Shown here in pieces: positions 6,118-6,760 of a stretch of DNA of 6,760 nt; position 1 is the first letter of the stretch, and each line of letters starts with the position of its first letter. The translations under genes and the position numbers were made by a program. This DNA is from Actinomycetes bacterium (lineage in GTDB: Bacteria > Actinomycetota > Acidimicrobiia > Acidimicrobiales > Palsa-688): positions 1 to 6,760 of the forward strand of contig JAKBBS010000174.1 in the NCBI GenBank assembly GCA_021808425.1, read 5' to 3'. The notes under the pieces were generated by a model. The model saw only the letters and a program-made list of their open reading frames with translations. It was not told the origin of the DNA and did not search any database.

Positions 6118-6432
6118 GTGATGGTTCGTTCACGTCGCGGCCGGCCGCGTTGTAACTCTTGGATAAAGGCACCCTTGGCGGCCGCTGCGCTCGCCGTTAG
6201 CGTCCTACCCCAACCTCCGGTACTCGCGAAGCCGATCGTCGGGATGGCAGCCACCCCCGACGGGAACGGCTACTGGCTCGTAGCATCCGACGGCGGAATC
6301 TTCAGCTCCGGTGCCGCCCGTGGCTCGCGACGACACAGGCTCTCCCTCCGAGCCAAGATCCCACCAGGCGCTCGCCCCGTCAGCCGCCTTCCAGTCGGCG
6401 AGCAGACGCATGGAGCGCGCGGCGACCTTTGA
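6118..6432 (+). CDS. Secreted repeat protein, probably a 3'-truncated remnant
   Basis: A 104-codon ORF starting at GTG 6118, or more likely ATG 6121. Residues 3-37 form a signal peptide: a basic start (RSRRGRPR), the hydrophobic '[13 protein letters not shown]', and a possible cleavage after 'VLA' (35-37). One unit of a repeat follows: '[26 protein letters not shown]' (38-63), which normally recurs many times in large exported proteins of Acidimicrobiia. After about residue 65 the sequence becomes Arg/Pro-rich and loses all likeness to the family, and no other plus frame restores the repeat. The gene therefore seems broken near 6315, where an opposing minus-strand ORF begins to look coding. 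The 84 bp upstream hold no clear promoter and only a weak ribosome binding site. A short genuine one-repeat protein is less likely. Confidence 0.55.
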   Translation: MMVRSRRGRPRCNSWIKAPLAAAALAVSVLPQPPVLAKPIVGMAATPDGNGYWLVASDGGIFSSGAARGSRRHRLSLRAKIPPGARPVSRLPVGEQTHGARGDL

Positions 6433-6435
6433 CAT
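6205..6435 (-). CDS. Hypothetical ORF with very strong ribosome binding site, probably 3'-truncated
   Basis: A 76-residue ORF beginning [20 protein letters not shown], then a Trp-rich '[12 protein letters not shown]'. I do not recognise it. Two things favour a real gene start: GAGGAGGAG 6 nt before the ATG, and mostly G/C third positions over the first 40 codons. The second half lies antisense to the clear repeat unit of the plus-strand gene and looks like a shadow, so any real gene seems cut near 6315. The frame is also open upstream to a TTG at 6510 (adding 'AARSEAELKEGAKEISEEENK'), in which case the purine-rich stretch would simply be Glu codons. The ATG sits in one arm of a 14-bp inverted repeat. 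Confidence 0.35.
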   Translation of the reverse strand: MSKVAARSMRLLADWKAADGASAWWDLGSEGEPVSSRATGGTGAEDSAVGCYEPVAVPVGGGCHPDDRLREYRRLG

Positions 6436-6439
6436 TTTG
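6426..6439. repeat. Left arm of perfect 14-bp inverted repeat
   Basis: CCTTTGACATTTTG is matched exactly, in reverse complement, by CAAAATGTCAAAGG at 6508-6521. The arms are 68 bp apart. On the minus strand this arm contains the ATG of the ORF starting at 6435. Each arm also contains TTGACA, a -35-like hexamer, but no good -10 follows on either strand. Confidence 0.8.
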
Positions 6440-6441
6440 TT

Positions 6442-6450
6442 CTCCTCCTC
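6442..6450 (-). promoter_or_regulatory. Strong Shine-Dalgarno-like purine tract
   Basis: The minus strand reads GAGGAGGAG, then 6 nt, then ATG at 6435. This is by far the strongest ribosome-binding-site match at any start in the window; the other genes appear leaderless or weakly initiated. It could instead be three Glu codons of a longer ORF. Confidence 0.45.
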
Positions 6451-6507
6451 AGAGATTTCCTTAGCTCCTTCTTTAAGCTCAGCCTCGCTTCGCGCCGCCG
6501 TCAATAG

Positions 6508-6521
6508 CAAAATGTCAAAGG
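6508..6521. repeat. Right arm of perfect 14-bp inverted repeat
   Basis: CAAAATGTCAAAGG is the exact reverse complement of 6426-6439; pairing ends at the next base on both sides. Read as minus-strand RNA, this arm directly follows the hairpin downstream of the acyltransferase stop and supplies its T-rich tail. Confidence 0.8.
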
Positions 6522-6539
6522 GCCGATCGGATTTCGGCC
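6509..6539 (-). terminator. Terminator-like hairpin after the acyltransferase gene
   Basis: On the minus strand GGCCGA (6539-6534), a 7-nt loop and TCGGCC (6526-6521) form a perfect 6-bp GC-rich stem, followed by CTTTGACATTTT, an interrupted T tract. It starts 9 nt after the stop codon at 6549, the usual place for an intrinsic terminator. The broken T tract makes it a moderate candidate. Confidence 0.5.
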
Positions 6540-6548
6540 GTAGCGGAG

Positions 6549-6760
6549 CTATCCAGGGGTTTCGGCTGCCACGAGGAGGGGTTCGGCCTCCGAACCCGGT
6601 GCGGACAGGCGCTCCCGGTCGTGCCTCGCGTATGCTCCTACCTGTTCCTGGCCCGACATGGCTGCTATCGCGGACATGACCTGGTCAGTCATGCGTCGCA
6701 GCTCGCTTGCGGCCACCGGGGTGCCGTCCGGGCTTTGGCCGGCAAGCGTGATGGGACAGC
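6549..6760 (-). CDS. Probable 1-acyl-sn-glycerol-3-phosphate acyltransferase, C-terminal fragment
   Basis: The last 69 codons of a minus-strand gene entering from the right edge. The segment 'ITLAGQSPDGTPVAASELRRMTDQVMSAIAAMSGQEQVGAYA' resembles the C-terminus of actinobacterial PlsC-type acyltransferases, where a beta strand (the 'GEPI'-like region) is followed by a helix of the form 'TDxxMxxIxxLSGQEYVdxYA'. Members acylate lysophosphatidate at the inner membrane face during phospholipid synthesis. The catalytic HX4D and the start lie outside the window, so the family call rests on the tail alone. A tail of about 20 residues ('LSAPGSEAEPLLVAAETPG') precedes the TAG at 6551-6549. GC-rich third positions support coding in this frame. 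A PAP2 phosphatase lies nearby on the other strand, but a pathway link is not shown. Confidence 0.6.
   Translation of the reverse strand, partial: CPITLAGQSPDGTPVAASELRRMTDQVMSAIAAMSGQEQVGAYARHDRERLSAPGSEAEPLLVAAETPG

Overview
The window is high-GC DNA with strong G/C preference at third codon positions and frequent GTG starts. It looks actinobacterial, and most likely from the class Acidimicrobiia. The best lineage clue is a secreted-protein fragment near 6230-6315 carrying the '[19 protein letters not shown]' type repeat unit, which I associate with that class. This is family recognition from the sequence, not a database result. No rRNA, tRNA, CRISPR array or intact insertion sequence is visible, and no gene-free stretch exceeds 300 bases.

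Left part (1-1755, minus strand): most of a 4-alpha-glucanotransferase (MalQ, GH77), running off the left edge. It diverges from a plus-strand gene across only 22 bp. That gap holds two overlapping -10-like boxes, each exactly 6 nt from a GTG, which suggests a shared bidirectional promoter making two leaderless mRNAs.

Middle part (1778-6033, plus strand): five closely packed genes. They encode a DUF72 domain fused in frame to an alpha/beta hydrolase, a stand-alone RecB/AddB-type PD-(D/E)XK nuclease with a four-cysteine Fe-S signature, a PAP2-type membrane phosphatase, a DsbA/thioredoxin-fold protein with one active-site cysteine, and a small SH3-like protein ending in a possible sliding-clamp-binding peptide (QLTLL). 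Gaps of 2-44 bp and one overlap suggest an operon, although the functions do not form an obvious pathway. The fusion ORF has another -10-like box and an in-frame GTG at the domain boundary, so the hydrolase may also be made on its own.

Right part (6034-6760): a disturbed area. A plus-strand secreted-repeat protein stops resembling its family after one repeat unit. A minus-strand ORF with a very strong ribosome binding site runs head-on into it. That ORF's start codon lies in one arm of a perfect 14-bp inverted repeat. Beyond it is a terminator-like hairpin and then the C-terminal end of a minus-strand gene, probably a PlsC-type acyltransferase, running off the right edge.

The most notable items are the shared leaderless divergent promoter, the DUF72-hydrolase fusion with its internal start, the possible clamp-binding small protein, and the inverted repeat that could hide a start codon at the disturbed right end.
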